From positions 5,447,501 to 5,511,500 of the forward strand of contig CM056573.1 in the NCBI GenBank assembly GCA_029721435.1: a stretch of DNA of 64,000 nt. The letters run 5' to 3'. Positions 22,533 to 34,169 of the stretch are shown in pieces; position 1 is the stretch's first letter, and the number at the start of each line of letters is the position of its first letter. The notes under the pieces were generated by a model, which was not told where the DNA came from, searched no databases, and was given only the letters and a program-made list of their open reading frames with translations. This stretch comes from Gymnothorax reevesii (lineage: Eukaryota; Chordata; Actinopteri; Anguilliformes; Muraenidae). The translations under genes and the position numbers were made by a program.

Positions 22533-23145
22533 AGGGGTAGTCCACCCAAGAACTATAATTTGTATATTAATTACTCACCATTTGATGACTCAAATGGACA
22601 AGGTTGTTTTTCACCTGGTGCAGCTTTATGGCCACAGGAGGGTTTTTAAAAATTATGCAAATTTCTGTTTTGCTGGAAGCAAATGGGGTCACCCTGTAGC
22701 AACGGTAAAAAGTCTACAAAACATGAAACACGTCTTCTCCCTTCTCTCAAAAACTTTATTAGTCTCTGGGAACGAGCCGAGAGGCAGGACTTCCGTTTAA
22801 TGCGCAAGCTTACTTGAAGCATAACTGCGGCATTTTATTATTTTTAGCGAAAAATACCCGCGTTTCTAGAGTTCTGAGGATACGAGTGGACAAAGCAGAC
22901 TTGGATTATACTGGACGATACGTTGGACGATGCTTTGAAAGTTTGTCGACGGACGTTTTGTGAACTTTTTACCATTGCTACTGGGTGACCCCATTTGCTT
23001 CCAGTAAAAAAGGAATTTGGATAATTTTTCAAAACTCTCCAGTGGCCATAAAGTTGCGCCAGGTGAAAAACAACCTTGTCCCTTCCAGACATCTAATGGT
23101 GAGTGATTGATATACAAATTATAGTTTTTGGGTGAACTATGAGTT
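22533..23145. mobile_element. fold-back MITE with arms of about 190 bp
   Basis: The left arm (22533-22725) and right arm (22955-23145) are inverted copies. Shared text, read from both ends inward, is AACTATAATTTGTATAT, then AATTACTCACCAT-like text, GGACAAGGTTGTTTTTCACC, TTTATGGCCAC and AAGCAAATGGGGTCACCC. The spacer is about 230 bp. TTAA precedes the left tip (22529-22532), and AGGGGTAGTCCACCC resembles the widespread fish TTAAAGGGATAGTTCACCC end. The right tip is mutated. It encodes nothing recognisable. Confidence 0.8.
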
Positions 23146-26100
23146 TCAGTGCAAGCAACCTAAAATTTGGTGCGTAACACCAATGCCCGAAGCTTTTGAA
23201 TTTTTGTGTCATGGCGTTGTGATGGTGTTTCGATATGCATGTTTTGCCCTGATTTTTGTCTGGGTAACAATGAGTAATTTAAATTATCAACATTACTGAA
23301 GGCTGCTGGTAGTGAGTCTCTCAAGGCAGGCACCTGAGGAAACAGCATTTAAATTTATCAGCACCGAGGAAACTCGAGCCCCATAGTCAAGTCAGCGGAA
23401 GGCCCATCTTTTAGGGGCCTGCACAATATTTTCAGGAGATTTACAAGCTGGAACATCAACCTGCTGAGGTGCTATTTCCTCAGGTGGGGGTGGAGCTATG
23501 GTCCCAGAATTGGAGTCAGCCGGACCGTGAACTGGATGTGCCGGGGGCAGAGCAATGACGAGTCTTTGGAACCCAAACATTTTGGACACTTTGGCCGGTG
23601 AGGATGTGAGGAAGCAAACAGAATTGGTGTTCACCAACGTACAGTCAATGGTGGTGCAAATTACACTGCAAATAATGTCGGGCCGGTTGACAGCTAACAA
23701 TACAGTGTGGTCACCATGGAGAGAAGTTTTTACCGGATGAAATCAGATAAGAACGTCTGCATTGCTGCAGAAGTGTAAAACTATTATTGCAGTAAAATAA
23801 AAAAATCAGCACAACCTTGCGTGAAAGAACAACTGAAAATACCCGCCCATAGGGGGAGCAGCACCAACTAGTTCCAACCAAAATTGTGTTGTCTCTTGCA
23901 GAACATACTTTGACTACGTTGAACTAAGCCACCTGGTGTACCCTTTCAACTGTGCTGGTCCTAAGATCCACAAATTATCTTTGAGCATGCAGTTAATTAA
24001 AGAGAAAGACGACTTTCATCTGAGGTGAGCTGCACCCAACCCAATTTTCTCAAAATTACAATTTTTTTGGGGGTAATTTTAAAATAAAGCTGAAATGAAT
24101 GATAAGTTCTTAAATATTTTAATTTAGGATCGTGGGAAAAAAATACAACGTAATTATGTGCAGGGGAGGCACGACCGAGAGAAATTACGAGTGAGGGAAA
24201 AAAACAGCTGTGCGTCGATCCATGCCGGAGTCTGACCTGACATATCAGAACGTCTGAAGCACTCCAAACATTTTTTGTATACTGAACTACATTAGAAACG
24301 CAAGTTAATATGAGACTGTACAGAAACTAAGAATATGTGTTGTTATTATAAAAATCCTATTTATTATTAGCACACGCACATTTGCCCTCGTTTCTTCAAA
24401 CATATCTTTGCTTTTCAGTTGCTTCAACGGGGACACCGCCAAAGCATTCGTCAGCCTCCCGTTAGCTAAACGCTTTTGACGAACGGAAAAATGGCGACCA
24501 TCATTTGTTTCTATGGTTTGGTTGCGTTCTTGTAATTTATTGTACAACTTTACAAAAGAATCACAAAAAATCTAAGTCGTAATATCTAAACTCTGTATGG
24601 ATAATTCTTTTATTTCGCATTGATTTTGTGTGAAAGTTGTCTTTCACTTTAATTTACATGTATAATTGTAGATTATTGTAAGTAAATTTAGGAAGAAAAT
24701 TTAAATTTAAGAAATTTTGGAACCAAGTTGTTCAATTGCTTGTAAAATCAAATTCTACTATTGGAAAAAATGGTGATAGATATCAATTGTTATACTTCTG
24801 GTATATCTGATTATTTTGGTGAAGATACAAAATTATAAACAATTCGATTGATTCCAACATTTAACTCCCTAAAATTAGCCAGATAAAATTACAGTCTACT
24901 GTGCTCTTCATTTCTGCAAATGTAATGATTGTGACCAATAATGGAAACAGACAAGTATAATGGGTATAATAAGCTATCATTAGAGACCAATAACTGCCAC
25001 TCAGTTATGGCAGTCCGACACCTATATAAGTAACAACACTTCGATCACTATTCTTTTTACTGTATTTCCATCCAGAATAAATGTATATTTGACACCCAAT
25101 CTCAATATGATTGATGTTATAAGGATTCCATCTATGGAACTGCTAGTCTTTATTGACACAAATAGTGGCTCAGAAGTCTCCTCTTCTTTGAGCGTAGTAA
25201 AGCAAATAAATACATGAGCGCAATCTGTCAAGTCCTTAAATAAACACCGAGAAATTTGCCAACTAAAACTGAGAGCGTCGCGCTTGATGGTGCATCATGT
25301 TTCCTTTTTCAAGCATTTCACATCTTCCATAAATCTCTCACACTCCTCCACATCACCTGAAATGTCTGAGACATGTCAATCTGGATGGACAGGAGGCGAG
25401 GCGATGCTGTGGAGGGGGGGGTCTGGTTTGGGGAGCAGTGAAGTGCCAGATTTCTGTTCGGAGCTGTCATTTCCATTGCCCCTTAAAGCGGTAAAAAACA
25501 CCTCCTCAAAGAGCCAACTTCTCCCCCTTGTTGAATGAAAACTCAATCCTGGGCAGATGTCAGAGGTGCTGGAGAGCTGGGCCAAGCCGGGGTCACTGGA
25601 GGGTGAGGGAGGTGTGAGGCTTTGTTACGAAGCCTCCTCAAAAGCCAGCAGTGCCCCGGGGATTATATCACCTCCATTGGATGATTTTAGCCCTCAATAA
25701 AATGGATGAGTGTGTATGTAGACGTGTGAATATGGGAATATGTGTGTTCTGGAGGGGTGGAGCTGGGGGCTGTTTTATGGGGAGGCGAGGTTCTCCATTG
25801 TGGAACCCACACTGCCTCCGTTTGGCCTCGCATTTAGAGATGACTTACGAGCTGATAAAAACAGACAAAACTTCCTGCCAAAACCCAGACCAGTTTCTCA
25901 AAATGTTTCAGATTACAGCGACTGAAAAACTGGAGGAGCTAAGAGGAGGTATAAAAAAATTGATGGGATGTCCAAACATGGCTGTTTGGAGGAGGGGGCC
26001 ACAGATTAATGGTTTGATGTCTATAAATAAACAAAGCCCAGTGTATATCCCTTTGGAACAGCTGGATGATGCTTGTCCAAACATTCTCAGCCGTCCAAGA

Positions 26101-27395
26101 CTTGCACCAGCTTAAATATCCGTAAACAAATAAATCCTATAAGTGTTTATCAGAGTAGCCACCACGTTAATCATAGCTAATTGAGCAGGCTTCTTCTGGC
26201 ATATGTGAAGCGAAAATTTGTGGAGTCCAAAACTCTTTGAAATGCGGTGGTAACATTTGAAATGAAAGGGACATTGCATTTTACAAGTAGGGTGACCTAA
26301 ATTTTCTGTTTTTTTCCCCCAGGTTTACCTTTGATAATAAGAATAATTGATAAAAATAATGGTTTTTCTCACTCAATCTCTCGTTTTTCCTCATTGATGG
26401 TAAGCCAGAGTTGGGCAAGTTCCCCGCTTTCTTATCTAGCAGGGTTCATCCATTTACACTATCCCCTCTCCCAGGGAGCACTAATGGGCCTTTGTGTGTA
26501 TTTGGACCTTCAAGCAGTGTAACTTACCACCTGAGGTGATCTATCTTTGACAGTACCTCTCCGTATCACTTCCTTGGCATGTATCAAAGCGCAGATGGCT
26601 TTGTATTTACTTTTCAGCCGAACAGATGGACCTGCAATGTACTTCAATGATCACAGTGATGTGTGAGCCCAAATACCCATTCAAGAAAGGACTGAAAAAG
26701 TTGAAAATTCTATTATTGTTTTTGGCTGCCTGCCAGCCATGGTGAATCCAGTTGAGTGAAAGCGATTGCATACTATTTCTAATTCATATAAAGGCACAGC
26801 TTTTCCTCATAATACTTTGACATGGTATTTAATTCCATCTTTAGAAGTCACCGAAGGATGTCCCAGCAGAATCATACTGAATATGTGTTTCATGCACCAA
26901 CATTGATTAAAAGCAGGAAACTGATGTTTATTCAGTGTTTATTCAAAAAAATGAATAAAATCAACATTGAATCAACAGGAACAGACTAATTTTAAATTTA
27001 GTTGATGTTACTTGGATATTTAATCTCTTGAATGGATGTCATGCCAACTGCAAGAGTCAGTATTTCTCGATATATTACTTAAAAAAGTAACAAAAGTTCA
27101 AACAAACCCTTCACAATCCCAGTAAAATTCTATTAATATTTAAACAAGTTTTGTTAAATGTAGGGCAATACTGGAACAAATTAAAGAGGAGGTAGTGAGT
27201 GCATATGGAGTCACGTCGCGCTCAGCTGCATGCTGTATCTCCTCAATTATCTGCAGCCTAGCTTAAGCGCGTTTCATGACTTCTTAAGGGCCATGCACAC
27301 AGGAGGCATGTTTGCATCTGAAAGATGCGAGATGCAACGATACCATGGAACTCCAAAGGGGTCACATTTTGCCTGTTGGCAGCACATAAGGCTTA
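23146..27395. other. 4.2-kb stretch without recognisable features
   Basis: I find no transposon ends, domains or RNA genes. The longest open frame, 154 codons at 25651-26115, has no motif, signal peptide or membrane segment that I recognise. The stretch 25280-26120 is richer in G and C than its surroundings and could be conserved regulatory DNA, which sequence alone cannot show. Confidence 0.45.
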
Positions 27396-27399
27396 TTGA

Positions 27400-27662
27400 T
27401 GTGCGATGTATTTTGTTGACATGAAACCCGACATTTTGTTGTCGTGTCCTGCGCAATGCATTAAATTCATGTGTAACCCACAATGTATTTAGTTGACGTC
27501 ACGTGCTATTTAGTTTTTGAGAATGCATTATGTATTTGATTGACATGTAAAGCCCTGTGTATTTTATTAATGTGTAACGCGTTATATATTTTATTAACAG
27601 GTAACATGCAATTTATTTTATTTACTTACAACGAGCTATGTATTTTTTTCATTCCAGAAAAT
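27400..27662 (+). repeat. degenerate 27-bp minisatellite
   Basis: Units of 25-28 bp follow one another. Four consecutive clear units are exactly 27 bases each, from about 27525 to 27632, with the consensus centred on ATGTATTTNATTNACATGTAAC. Earlier units, such as GCGATGTATTTTGTTGACATG at 27402 and ACAATGTATTTAGTTGACGTC at 27481, are looser. About nine to ten units are present. Confidence 0.75.
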
Positions 27663-28265
27663 TGCTGGGTTTGGCGGAAAACTACAGCATAGATAATGTC
27701 GTGTCGCTTAGCTTATATTTAGTCAACATCTCAATGAGATTTACTTGTTAAGTGTTATGGAATTATGAGGTTACACTGATGGTAAAAAATGAATATATCA
27801 AAAGAATATACATTGTTTATAAACTGCATCAAATAATGACCAATGAGATTTAGTAATGCACTGTCTCATCTCTTGGCTTTTAACCTCAATGTAACAGGTT
27901 GTGTCAAAAGTGTTCATATGTTCGTTGACAAATCAAAAACGATAAGAGAATGTCACACGCCGGTGATATATATGACTACCAGTTTTTCAGTGCATGACTT
28001 TTTTTTTTGAAGAATATTTTTATTGCTGGTTATTGTTGGATGCAGTCCACAGTGTTGCATAAAAGAAATTTTTTTCTCATTTCTCTTTCAATAACAAAAT
28101 TACAGTGGTCTAAAAGAACATAAAATAATAATTCCTTGGCGGATTTTAAACACATCATTGGGCTGATAGCGAAAAAGCAAGAACTCATGTCAGAAAAAAA
28201 TAAGAAGAGACCAGAACAGCAAAATTTGAAAAATAGTGTAAAACAAATGAATAAATGTGTATATA
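27663..28265. other. AT-rich unassigned sequence
   Basis: Nothing recognisable between the minisatellite and the Tc1 element. Confidence 0.5.
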
Positions 28266-29883
28266 CAGCGCCTTGAAAAAGTATTCACCCCCCTAGGAAT
28301 TTCACAGTTTTATACCTCACAACCTGGAATTAAAATGTATTGTTTGAGCATTTGCATCATTTCATGTACAGAACATGCCAACAACTTTGAAGATGTGATT
28401 TTTTTTTATTGTGAAACAAACAACTAAAAGGCCAAAAAACTTTAGTGTGCATAATTATTCACCCCCCTGAAGTCAGTACTTTGTTGAGGCACCTTTTGCA
28501 GCAATTACTGCTGTAAGTCTCTTTTGATAGGTCTCTATGAGCTTGCCACATCTTTCAACTGGGATTTTTGCCCATTCCTCATAGCAAAACCTCTCCAGCT
28601 CCTCCAAGTTGGATGGTTTCCGCTTGTGAACAGCAGTCTTCAAGTCAAACCAAAGATTTTCAATTGGATTGAGGTCCGGGCTTTGACTCGGCCATTCTAG
28701 CACATTTAACTTTTTCTTCTTAAACCATTCAAGCGTAGCTTTAGCAGTATGCTTCGGGTCATTGTCCTGCTGGAAAGTGAACCTCCGTCCCAGTCGCAAA
28801 TCACAGGCAGACTGAAACAGGTTTTGCTCCAGAATGTCCCTGTATTTAGCACCATCCATCTTCCCCTCTATCCGGACCAATGTCCCCATCCCTGCTGCTG
28901 CAAAACATCCCCATAGCATGATGCTGCCACCACCATGTTTCACTGTGGGGACGGTGGTCTTGGGATGATGGGAAGTGTTGGGTTGCCGCCAGACGTAGCA
29001 TTTCCCTCTGTGGCCAAAAAGTTCAATTTTAGTTTCATCTGACCAGATCACCTTCCGCCATACATTTAGGGGGTGGTCCACATGCTTTTTGGCAAACTCA
29101 AAACGTGCCTTCTTAATTTTAACACTGAGTAAAGGCTTTTTTCTGGCCACTCTTCCATAAAGCCCTGCTCTATGGAGTGTACGGCTTATTGTGGTTCTAT
29201 GGACAGACACACCAGTGTTTGCTATAGAACTCTGCAGCTCCTTCAGGGTTACCTTTGGTCTCTGTGTTGCCTCTCTGATCAATGCCCTCTTTGCCCGGTC
29301 TGTGAGTTTTGGTGGTCGGCCCCATCTTGGCAGGTTTGTTGTGGTCCCATATTGCTTCCATTTGGCAATAATGGATTTGATGGTGCTCCGGGGGATCATC
29401 AAAGATGAAGATATTTTTTTGTAACCCAGTCCTGACTTGTATCTCTCTATAACTGTCCCTGACTTGTTTGGAGAGCTCCTTGGTCTTCATGATGTGGTGC
29501 TTCTTGCTCAGTAGAGTTGCAGCCCATTGGGGCCTCTCAGAGGAGGTGTGTTTATACTGACACATCATGTGACACTCAGATTAAACACAGGTGGACTTCA
29601 TTTAGCTAATTCTGTGACTTGTGAAGGTAATGAATTGCACCAACACTTTTTAAGGGGCTTCATAGCAAAGGGGGTGAATACATATGCACATGCCAATTTC
29701 CACTTTTTTATTTCTTTAAATTATTCTTTTATATATATTTTTCTCATTTCACTTCACCAACTTAGATTACTTTGTGCAGATCCGTCACATGGAATATTCA
29801 GATGAAAAACATTTAAATTACAGGCTGAAATCTAACAAAATAGATAAAAAGCAAAGGGGGATGAATACTTTTGCAAGGCGCTG
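28266..29883 (-). mobile_element. full-length Tc1-like transposon, TA TSD
   Basis: The left tip CAGCGCCTTGAAAAAGTATT and the right tip, the complement of CAGCGCCTTGCAAAAGTATT, are flanked by TA at 28264-28265 and 29884-29885. The terminal regions also contain an inner repeat near 28453 (ATTATTCACCCCCCTGA) and 29672 (GGGGGTGAATACATATG). This is the paired-repeat arrangement seen in fish Tc1-like elements. The total length of 1618 bp is typical. It carries a nearly intact transposase. Confidence 0.95.
28473..29491 (-). pseudogene. Tc1-like DD34E transposase, nearly intact
   Basis: A 309-codon open frame covers most of the enzyme. It holds the second half of the paired HTH domain (IPRSTIKSIIAKWKQYGT, then a GRPPKL linker and HRTTISRTLHRAGL), then the catalytic core with Asp in VIWSDETKIELFG, Asp in FQQDNDPKHTA and Glu in LNPIENLWFD. 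There are 34 residues between the second Asp and the Glu, so DD34E. The natural start, MKTKELSKQVRD, is at about 29491 in another frame. A one-base slip near 29450-29460 separates it from the rest. No other break is seen. Confidence 0.92.
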
Positions 29884-29885
29884 TA

Positions 29886-30237
29886 TAGAGCCACCATTGT
29901 TACAGGATTAATAGTGTCGATACCACACTCTCACCCTCCCCTAGGTTCCTTAAATTCGATTCAATTCTGGTACCCATGCCTTATCACTCACTCTCCGTTT
30001 TCCTGCAACCTTGAACCTGAGCTCTTCACGCATGCGGATCCTGCCTCTAGCTTGACTCTTACATAGTTAATGCTGAAATATTGGGATATATCTTGTTTAC
30101 TTTCACTATTGAATAGCGCAACCCCTGTATTTCTTCACATTGTGACGGATTATGTCTCACATTAACTGACCACCAGTGGATAACCGTAGGACATGTTTCC
30201 CAAGATTTGTTGCTGTGGGGGACCAAAATGTCTCCCA
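29886..30237. other. unassigned sequence
   Basis: No feature recognised between the Tc1 element and the Helitron. Confidence 0.45.
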
Positions 30238-30926
30238 TCTGTATTATAATAGCCGAGTGGCCTCTGTGTGCGTGTGTGTGTGTGTGTGTCTGGCCACTCG
30301 GTGCTGGATTCCACCAGGCACGTATCTGCAGCGTAACGTGAACGCCACTTTTTGGCTCCGTCTTGTAGGCGACTGTGTCCGGCCAATCAGTGCTAGACTC
30401 CGCCAGGCGCATATCTGCAGCATAGCAGGAGCGACGCTGTTTGGCTCCATCTTGCAGGCGACTGTGTCCGACCAATCGGTGCTAAACTCCGCTGGTCGCG
30501 TATCTGCAGCATAACGTGAGCGACGCTATTATAATATTAACATACAGGGGGGATTCCCCCTTTGGCCTCTCCAGGGGATTCCCCCTTTTCAACCCAAGCC
30601 ACTGGAGTTCTGAATCCCGAACAACAGATGCCAGGCCGCAAGAGAAAGTAGCGCGCAATTTGCAGCATAATGTGAGCAATGCTATTTTGCTCCGTCTTGC
30701 AGGCAACTTCGTGTTCCACTGAGCGCAGAATGTCAGCGCAGCATATTCCCCTTGAAAGTTACTTAGTTTTAATTACTATAAAAACATCGGTTGCATGACA
30801 GCCGCCTTGGTGTTTATGGAAATATCATAGCAATGTGATGACATCATAATGGTGCATTGTTGACTATAATATAAAAACAAAGTTACATAAAATAGAACCC
30901 GTGGATCCCCACGGGCAGAGCGCTAG
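30238..30926 (+). mobile_element. non-autonomous Helitron
   Basis: The 5' end begins TCTGTATTATAATAGCC, just after an A. The 3' end reads CCCGTGG-ATCC-CCACGGG, a 7-bp stem hairpin at 30898-30915, then a short spacer and CTAG at 30923-30926 followed by T. Helitrons start with TC, end with a hairpin plus CTRR, and insert between A and T, so all criteria are met. No Rep/helicase gene is present in 689 bp. The interior has a TG microsatellite and an 89-bp tandem array. Confidence 0.82.
30286..30530 (+). repeat. 89-bp tandem array inside the Helitron
   Basis: GTGTC(C/T)GGCCA-like starts occur at 30286, 30375 and 30464, exactly 89 apart. Each unit includes GTATCTGCAGC and GGCTCC(G/A)TCTTG(T/C)AGGCGACT. 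The third copy is cut after CGACGCTATT. A further degenerate piece (TTTGCAGCATAATGTGAGC ... CTCCGTCTTGCAGGC) lies at 30658-30706. Confidence 0.9.
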
Positions 30927-32590
30927 TTCAGGTTTATGCCTTCTGTGCGGAGGCCTTCCTCATTACTCAGTGTCTGGGATAAGACTGACAATGCTTTTCT
31001 ACATCCTGATCAAACATTAATCATCATTCCTAGTGTCGGATGCTGTGGTATGTCTGCAAATGAAGTGTAAAGTTCTGGATCTATAGATACTGGAGAAAAG
31101 CGTGAGGCTGGGAAATTATTTGCTACTTTATTATTTGAAGGGCATTAAGCAGCCCCCAGGTAGAGGTCCTTCAGATAAACCTCTCCTTTCTCTTTCCAGT
31201 GAACGTCCGCACTGGACGGTTTAGAGGTGTGGTTGTCACTGATTGGGCTATCTGTGTACATACTTGGGGCTTTCGAGGATGTTTTCATCCGTTTCCACAC
31301 TTTCAAAAGGACTTGTATGAGAAAGCTCCCTCCATATCGGGGTTTGTTTATTTTTACAGGGCTTTCCAGAGGGCCTGGTGGAGAAGTTCCATGACAGACT
31401 GCTCACTCAGTAGAAAGCCAAACAGGGGTGTCCCCCTTCATGTGCTCATTGAAATTACAACTTCTCCAGAAACCCGAGTTTAAATGTTGAGCCTCATAGA
31501 AACTTCAAAAATATGGGAGAGCAAAGCCACCTCCATTTTTTTTTCTTACGTAGATGTTTTTTGTTTTTAGCTCTATAATGCCAGATTGACAAATATTTAC
31601 ACAAATACTTTTACAAGGACAGCAGTACCTGAAGAACTATTCCACAGTTTCCTCTCAGAGAGCTATCTCGGACATCGCTTATGCAATCAAGAGCACGCCT
31701 TCTAAACTACGTATTTTACCATATAAGGATGACCTGGCCAATGTTTTGGCCCCAAAAACCATTTATTTCATATTTAGAACTGAAATGGCAAACCTGCAGT
31801 ACACGTCATCACAATGCATACACGCTTCGCCCATTATGAAGCATAAGTTATTGGCATATGAAGTCCAGGACTGTGAGCTTGGTTCTTTCTCAAAGAAATC
31901 CCTCCAGTATTCCCAAGCACACGGTGTTAATGGTCACCGCATCGCTCAACACAGTTTGGCCGATGATAAAGCTGTTCAGCAAACTGCTATCAGCAATCTC
32001 TCCACTCCTGCAAAAGCAGGGAGTGTGGATTCCAGTGCCAGGTCTAATGGGGCTATCTTTAAGAGGACTAGTTTCCACAGCCAGATTAAATGCCTTTTCA
32101 TGATGAATATTCTGGAAAGCTACAGGAATGAGCTTATTTCTGGTGTTCTGGTCTTGAGAGAGAGTCAATGGGTCATTGGGCTTTCAGCACTAACTCAGCT
32201 GGCAATGTGTAATTAAATGGCTGTAATTACCAGTATGTCATTTCAAATGTCCAGCATCCCAGCATTGCCATCAAAATGTAACAGACGCAGTGAGCTGCTC
32301 CGAGAGGTCACTGTGCAATTACTGCAAAAGAAAGAGCTCGGTATATTGACAAGTTATTCATGACACAAAGACCAAGAGGACTTAACTTCTGTTTTGCAGT
32401 AGAGAGCAGCAAAGGGATTATTTAGTGGCTCTGTCCACTGATGTGGGTGTGACCAGTGAGTTTTGGGTAATGCCTGAACTGTAAATTGTTTAAACATTTG
32501 AAATAGGTTTCTGTCCCGGTTTAATTGGTCCTTTCGATGGATTGCTGAACATACATTTGGCAGACACCGGAAAGACAATCACGAAAACTC
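30927..32590. other. unassigned sequence with one 156-codon frame
   Basis: The plus-strand frame at 31746-32216 is the longest here. I see no domain, signal peptide, membrane segment or coiled coil in it, and an overlapping minus-strand frame is also open. Chance is the simplest explanation. Confidence 0.4.
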
Positions 32591-32687
32591 CGCTTCGGCT
32601 CCCATGGGAAAGTGTAAGCCAGATCACTTTCCACCACGTTCACCGTCTTGGCTCATGTTCAAACTGATCACCCCTACCCATCATCAC

Positions 32688-32900
32688 CAAACTGGAACAC
32701 TTCAAACACAAGGAACTGATCAAAAGCGAAGGAAAGCAACTAAAAGGCACCAAATTCAGACTCTACGAGCAGTTCCTGAGAGCAATCAATGAAAGATGCA
32801 AGGTACTCTTTCCCATTATGAAATAACATAGACAAAACAATAAACCTGTGCACAAATCTGAACTGTGGACTTTCTACACATCAAGGACAGCTTTCATGCA
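32688..32900 (+). pseudogene. L1-like ORF1 C-terminal domain fragment
   Basis: The translation has QLKGTKFRLYEQFLRAINER and CKVLFPIMK, then after a stop a short HRQNNKPVHKSEL stretch. The series (L-K-G-T, then Y-E-Q-F, then I-N-E-R, then K-x-L-x-P-I-M-K) is that of the C-terminal nucleic-acid-binding domain of L1-type ORF1 proteins (the L1 ORF1p/transposase 22 family). The N-terminal coiled coil is absent. Confidence 0.72.
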
Positions 32901-33319
32901 TCACTTATTGGCTTTTTTCTGAATATGTTCAATTACAAGCAGTTATTCAACTTCTGCAGGGAAACTTTATTGCAAACTCACACTATCCCCATTCTATCTG
33001 TCTCGCTCACGCACACAAATATACAGGGTAACTGCTTAACTCGCAGAAACACGCCAGATACATCTACTCGCTCACCATACATACCCACCCACCCACCCAC
33101 TAATGCGCAACCCCAAACTTACCCTCCCCCCGCCCGCCCGCTTTTCTCCATTTCCCATTCGTTTGTCTGTACATTTCTCTGTTTACTGTTACCATTGTTG
33201 TTGTTTTTATATCATATGTTGCTTATAAAACAAATCTCTCAGGGGAATCTCAAACATTTACTCACTTCCCCTTTGAGCCCACAGACAAAAACATGCAGTG
33301 ATGCACAAAACTATGTCCT

Positions 33320-33995
33320 CAAATTAATTTGAAACATGGAATGTCCTTGGCATTGGCTTCCAAACTAGAAAAAAAAATGGCTGAATTTCTTAACAAAACT
33401 GAACTCGAAATATCTGCCAACTTCGAGAAATCCATATCTCACGTGCCCCAATTCAAACAAACGCTATCAGCATCCTACAGTTCCAAACAAATAGGGGTCC
33501 CGATGCTGAGAAGAAAAGAATCCCATTAATTCATAAAACCCACCATTTCAGACGGGTAATACTCATTATCAGATGGAAATTTTATAATCATCAACACCCC
33601 AATTAGTGACACAAATTTCACTACTGCAAACATTTATGGACCTAACATATATGACCCTTCATTCTTCCATACCTTCTTTACTCATCTTATTATTTTAGAC
33701 TCAATGAAATCACTTACTGGAGGAAATTTCAATGCAGTACTTCACCCAGCTCTAGATAGATCAGGCAAAACTAGCACATTAATGTTCATGGAGGAGTTTG
33801 GTCTTAGCAATAGCTGGAGGCTCCATTAATTAACAATGTAGGAGTACTCTTTTTTCTCATCTTTACATCATTATTGACTTTTTCCTTGCAAGCAACTTAA
33901 TTATACTAGACACAATGCACACAACAATCCACCCAATAGTGATTAGTGACCATGCTCCTGTCACTCTGAGTTTAAATAACAAACAATTCAATGTA
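33320..33995 (+). pseudogene. L1-like ORF2 endonuclease domain remnant
   Basis: Across shifting frames one sees TWNVLGIGF at the start, SASYSSKQIGVPML, TANIYGPN, a GG(N)FNAVL block with DRSG, and finally VISDHAPVTL near 33950. These are the ordered motifs of the APE-type endonuclease of non-LTR elements: W-N-V, N-x-Y-x-P, G-D-F-N and S-D-H. The G-D-F-N box has lost its Asp (it reads GGNFN). The active-site His in SDHAP remains. Confidence 0.78.
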
Positions 33996-34169
33996 CTGCC
34001 CAGCAGATGGCATTTCAGCATATCCTGACTCAAAGATACAGGCGTCAGCAGCTATCTGAAGACAGTGTAAGCTTCCTTAATGGAAATAAATGACTGCTCA
34101 ACCATCTTATCAACATTGTTTTAGGAAACAGTCAAACCATTAATAGGAGGAATAGTACGTTCAAATACA

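Larger units (their letters stand above)
32590..34165 (+). mobile_element. L1-like LINE remnant (ORF1 end and ORF2 endonuclease)
   Basis: Two protein blocks in the same orientation, separated by a low-complexity spacer containing an ACCC array (about 33082-33100), match the arrangement of an L1/Tx1-type element: the ORF1 C-terminal domain at 32688-32900, then the ORF2 apurinic-type endonuclease at about 33320-33995. The reverse transcriptase that should follow is missing, and a different LINE tail begins at 34170. Many frame breaks show an old copy. Confidence 0.75.

Noticed and set aside
27400..27662. CRISPR-like regular spacing
   Set aside because: Units are directly adjacent with no spacers, and the repeats are degenerate. 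This is a minisatellite in a vertebrate genome.
30286..30530. CRISPR-like or regulatory 89-bp array
   Set aside because: Whole units repeat without unique spacers and lie inside a Helitron.
31746..32216. 156-codon open frame as a host gene
   Set aside because: No domain, no splice or promoter context, and the opposite strand is also open in part. Treated as chance.
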